NCBI GenBank assembly: GCA_910587295.1 | Contig: CAJULP010000072.1 | Location: forward strand, 1 to 43,428 | Reading direction: 5' to 3' | Length of the DNA stretch: 43,428 nucleotides | Origin: an uncultured Lachnospiraceae bacterium | GTDB taxonomy: Bacteria; Bacillota; Clostridia; Lachnospirales; Lachnospiraceae | Part shown: positions 42,421 to 43,428 of the stretch, piece by piece | Layout of the letters: each line of letters starts with the position of its first letter | Numbering within the stretch: position 1 is the first letter of the stretch | Made by a program: the position numbers and the translations under genes | Notes under the pieces: model-generated | Told to the model about the DNA's origin: nothing | The model's database searches: none | Seen by the model: only the letters and a program-made list of their open reading frames with translations

Positions 42421-43269
42421 TTAATCGTTATATAATAATGTAAAGTGACCATATGTATAGGAATCAGAAAAGACCTCCTTACATTTTTGTATGTTTCCAC
42501 TGTCAAACGCAAAAATCATTACATTCCTTGCAGCCATATCCTTTTTGAGAACCGCCGCAAGGCCATCCTCTCCGACCACTTGTATTTCCATATCCCTCTC
42601 CAGGAATTGAAGTATTCCTGCATAGACCGGAAATGTATCATACACATAAACAGCCTGTCTCCCTTCATCCTTCAGGGCTTCTATCTTTTCCGCTATGCGT
42701 ATGTCGCGAAACGCTGCCTTTTGAAGCGGGTTTAAAAAAAGAATGGCTGCCCTCATTGCCAATGCAAGTTCCAAAACAACAATTCCTGTCAGAAAGCAAT
42801 GTCTCTTTTTATGACTTTGACAATAAAAAAAAGTCATCACCACAAAACCGGTTAACGCTTCGCTAAAAAGATAAGCGTTTCTATAAAAACCCCAGCTGTC
42901 AAACCCACCCTCATTATACAAATAGCTGATACCTACCATAAAAAAACCATGGAAGGTTTCCGCCCCTGTGGCCGTAATCTGCCTTGCCACAAGCAGCGCA
43001 CATACTGCCTGTATTGCCGCCATGCCCCCAGTAAAGACAAGGATGCCCTTTTTCTTTTGATTCCATAACGCTATCGCTCCGGATACCATGACGAACGGAA
43101 TGATCAATTCCGTATATCTTCCATAAGTGTAGTCACTGGCCTCACCAAGGGTAAGCAGGTAGACTGTTGCAATTAAAATCTGCGTAATGACAGATAATAT
43201 GACAAACGCAAAAAACTTTTGCCTTACCGTGACGGCAGTCCTTTTTTTTATTTCCCTTATCCCTGCCAT
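42421..43269 (-). pseudogene. 3' remnant of a polytopic membrane protein gene cut by an IS element
   Basis: The open frame gives 282 residues with about seven hydrophobic segments. An external motif, TYGRYTELIIPF, is typical of the C-terminal part of GT-C-like proteins. A soluble end follows (AEKIEALKDEGRQAVYVYD to FTLLYND). The apparent ATG at 43269 has no ribosome site, because the bases just upstream are the end of an IS element. The original gene therefore most likely began further right and lost its N-terminal half. The fragment may still be translated from a cryptic start, but a working enzyme is doubtful. Its neighbours suggest the lost protein belonged to the same glycan operon. Confidence 0.65.
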
Positions 43270-43320
43270 GACACCCCAATAAAATAATTGGTGTTAGAAT
43301 ATAAATAGTACAAGTTAAAC

Positions 43321-43349
43321 ATGGCAGGTTTCAGAAATAACTGTATAAT
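43321..43349 (+). promoter_or_regulatory. Promoter of the IS transposase
   Basis: ATGGCA (43321-43326), a 17-bp spacer and a perfect TATAAT (43344-43349) lie ahead of AGGAGG at 43362-43367. Confidence 0.5.
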
Positions 43350-43376
43350 AGAAACGAATACAGGAGGAAATTTTCC

Positions 43377-43428
43377 ATGAGTAAACAGTTTGATAAGCAG
43401 TTTAAAGAGAATGCAGTACAATATTACC
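43377..43428 (+). CDS. Transposase OrfA, N-terminus (IS3 type, partial)
   Basis: Seventeen codons are inside the window: MSKQFDKQFKENAVQYY. This is the usual N-terminus of the helix-turn-helix OrfA of IS3-family elements (a K-x-FK-x-NAV-x-YY pattern). AGGAGG lies nine bases upstream. The rest, and the OrfB integrase, lie beyond the right edge. Confidence 0.7.
   Translation, partial: MSKQFDKQFKENAVQYY

Larger units (their letters stand above)
43269..43428 (+). mobile_element. Left end of an IS3-family insertion element
   Basis: The boundary is placed near TGACACC (43269-43275), which is echoed by GGTGTTA at 43290-43296. A noncoding stretch of about 100 bases follows, then a transposase start with its own promoter and ribosome site. 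The right end and terminal repeats are outside the window, so family and ends are provisional. Confidence 0.6.

Noticed and set aside
1..43428. tRNA, rRNA, riboswitch or prophage genes
   Set aside because: I saw no cloverleaf, rRNA, T-box or known riboswitch pattern, and no phage structural genes, on reading both strands. A covariance-model scan was not possible here.

Overview
The window looks like chromosomal DNA of a Gram-positive anaerobe of the Clostridia, most likely a Lachnospiraceae-type gut bacterium. The evidence is the strong GGAGG ribosome binding sites, sigma-A type TTGACA/TATAAT promoters, a SleB-like cell-wall hydrolase, a stand-alone DnaE1-type polymerase next to pfkA, the LplB/LplC-type sugar importer, a membrane-bound YesN-like AraC regulator, and an anaerobic (oxygen-sensitive) sulfatase-maturating enzyme. 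Genus-level assignment is inference. Nearly all genes lie on the minus strand.

Region 1 (1-8.3 kb) is housekeeping. It holds a SleB/SH3 cell-wall hydrolase whose long leader contains a 123-bp tandem repeat, then proC, an SpoU rRNA methyltransferase, pfkA and dnaE. Region 2 (8.3-11.2 kb) is a four-gene export operon: ABC ATPase, ABC-2 permease, LytTR regulator and DUF3021 membrane protein. Its promoter region carries 21-bp-phased direct repeats that could be the LytTR operator.

Region 3 (11.2-29.0 kb) is a sulfated-glycan utilisation locus. It has three cysteine-type sulfatases, one anaerobic sulfatase maturase, a GH95-like glycosidase, a CUT1-type ABC importer (two permeases and a lipoprotein) and a two-TM AraC-type regulator. 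None of the sulfatases or the glycosidase has a signal peptide, so sulfated oligosaccharides are probably imported intact and desulfated in the cytoplasm. The maturase appears co-transcribed with a two-gene CHR (chromate-type) oxyanion transporter under a LysR regulator. This suggests the transporter may export the sulfate released inside the cell (hypothesis). An AAA/PD-(D/E)XK protein gene of the DUF1703 type sits between sulfatase 1 and this operon.

Region 4 (29.3-30.0 kb) holds a broken Rpn/transposase-type nuclease gene with an internal deletion.

Region 5 (30.0-43.3 kb) is one long minus-strand operon for a surface glycan. It encodes GDP-D-glycero-alpha-D-manno-heptose synthesis (GmhA, HddA-like kinase, a fused HddC-GmhB) and GDP-sugar modification (4,6-dehydratase, second SDR, cupin, UDP-galactopyranose-mutase-like flavoprotein). 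Assembly or transfer functions follow: GT2, GtrA, YfhO-like and other polytopic membrane proteins, and an SH3-TM protein. At the right edge an IS3-family element starts at about 43269. It appears to have cut the 5' part off the first remaining operon gene.
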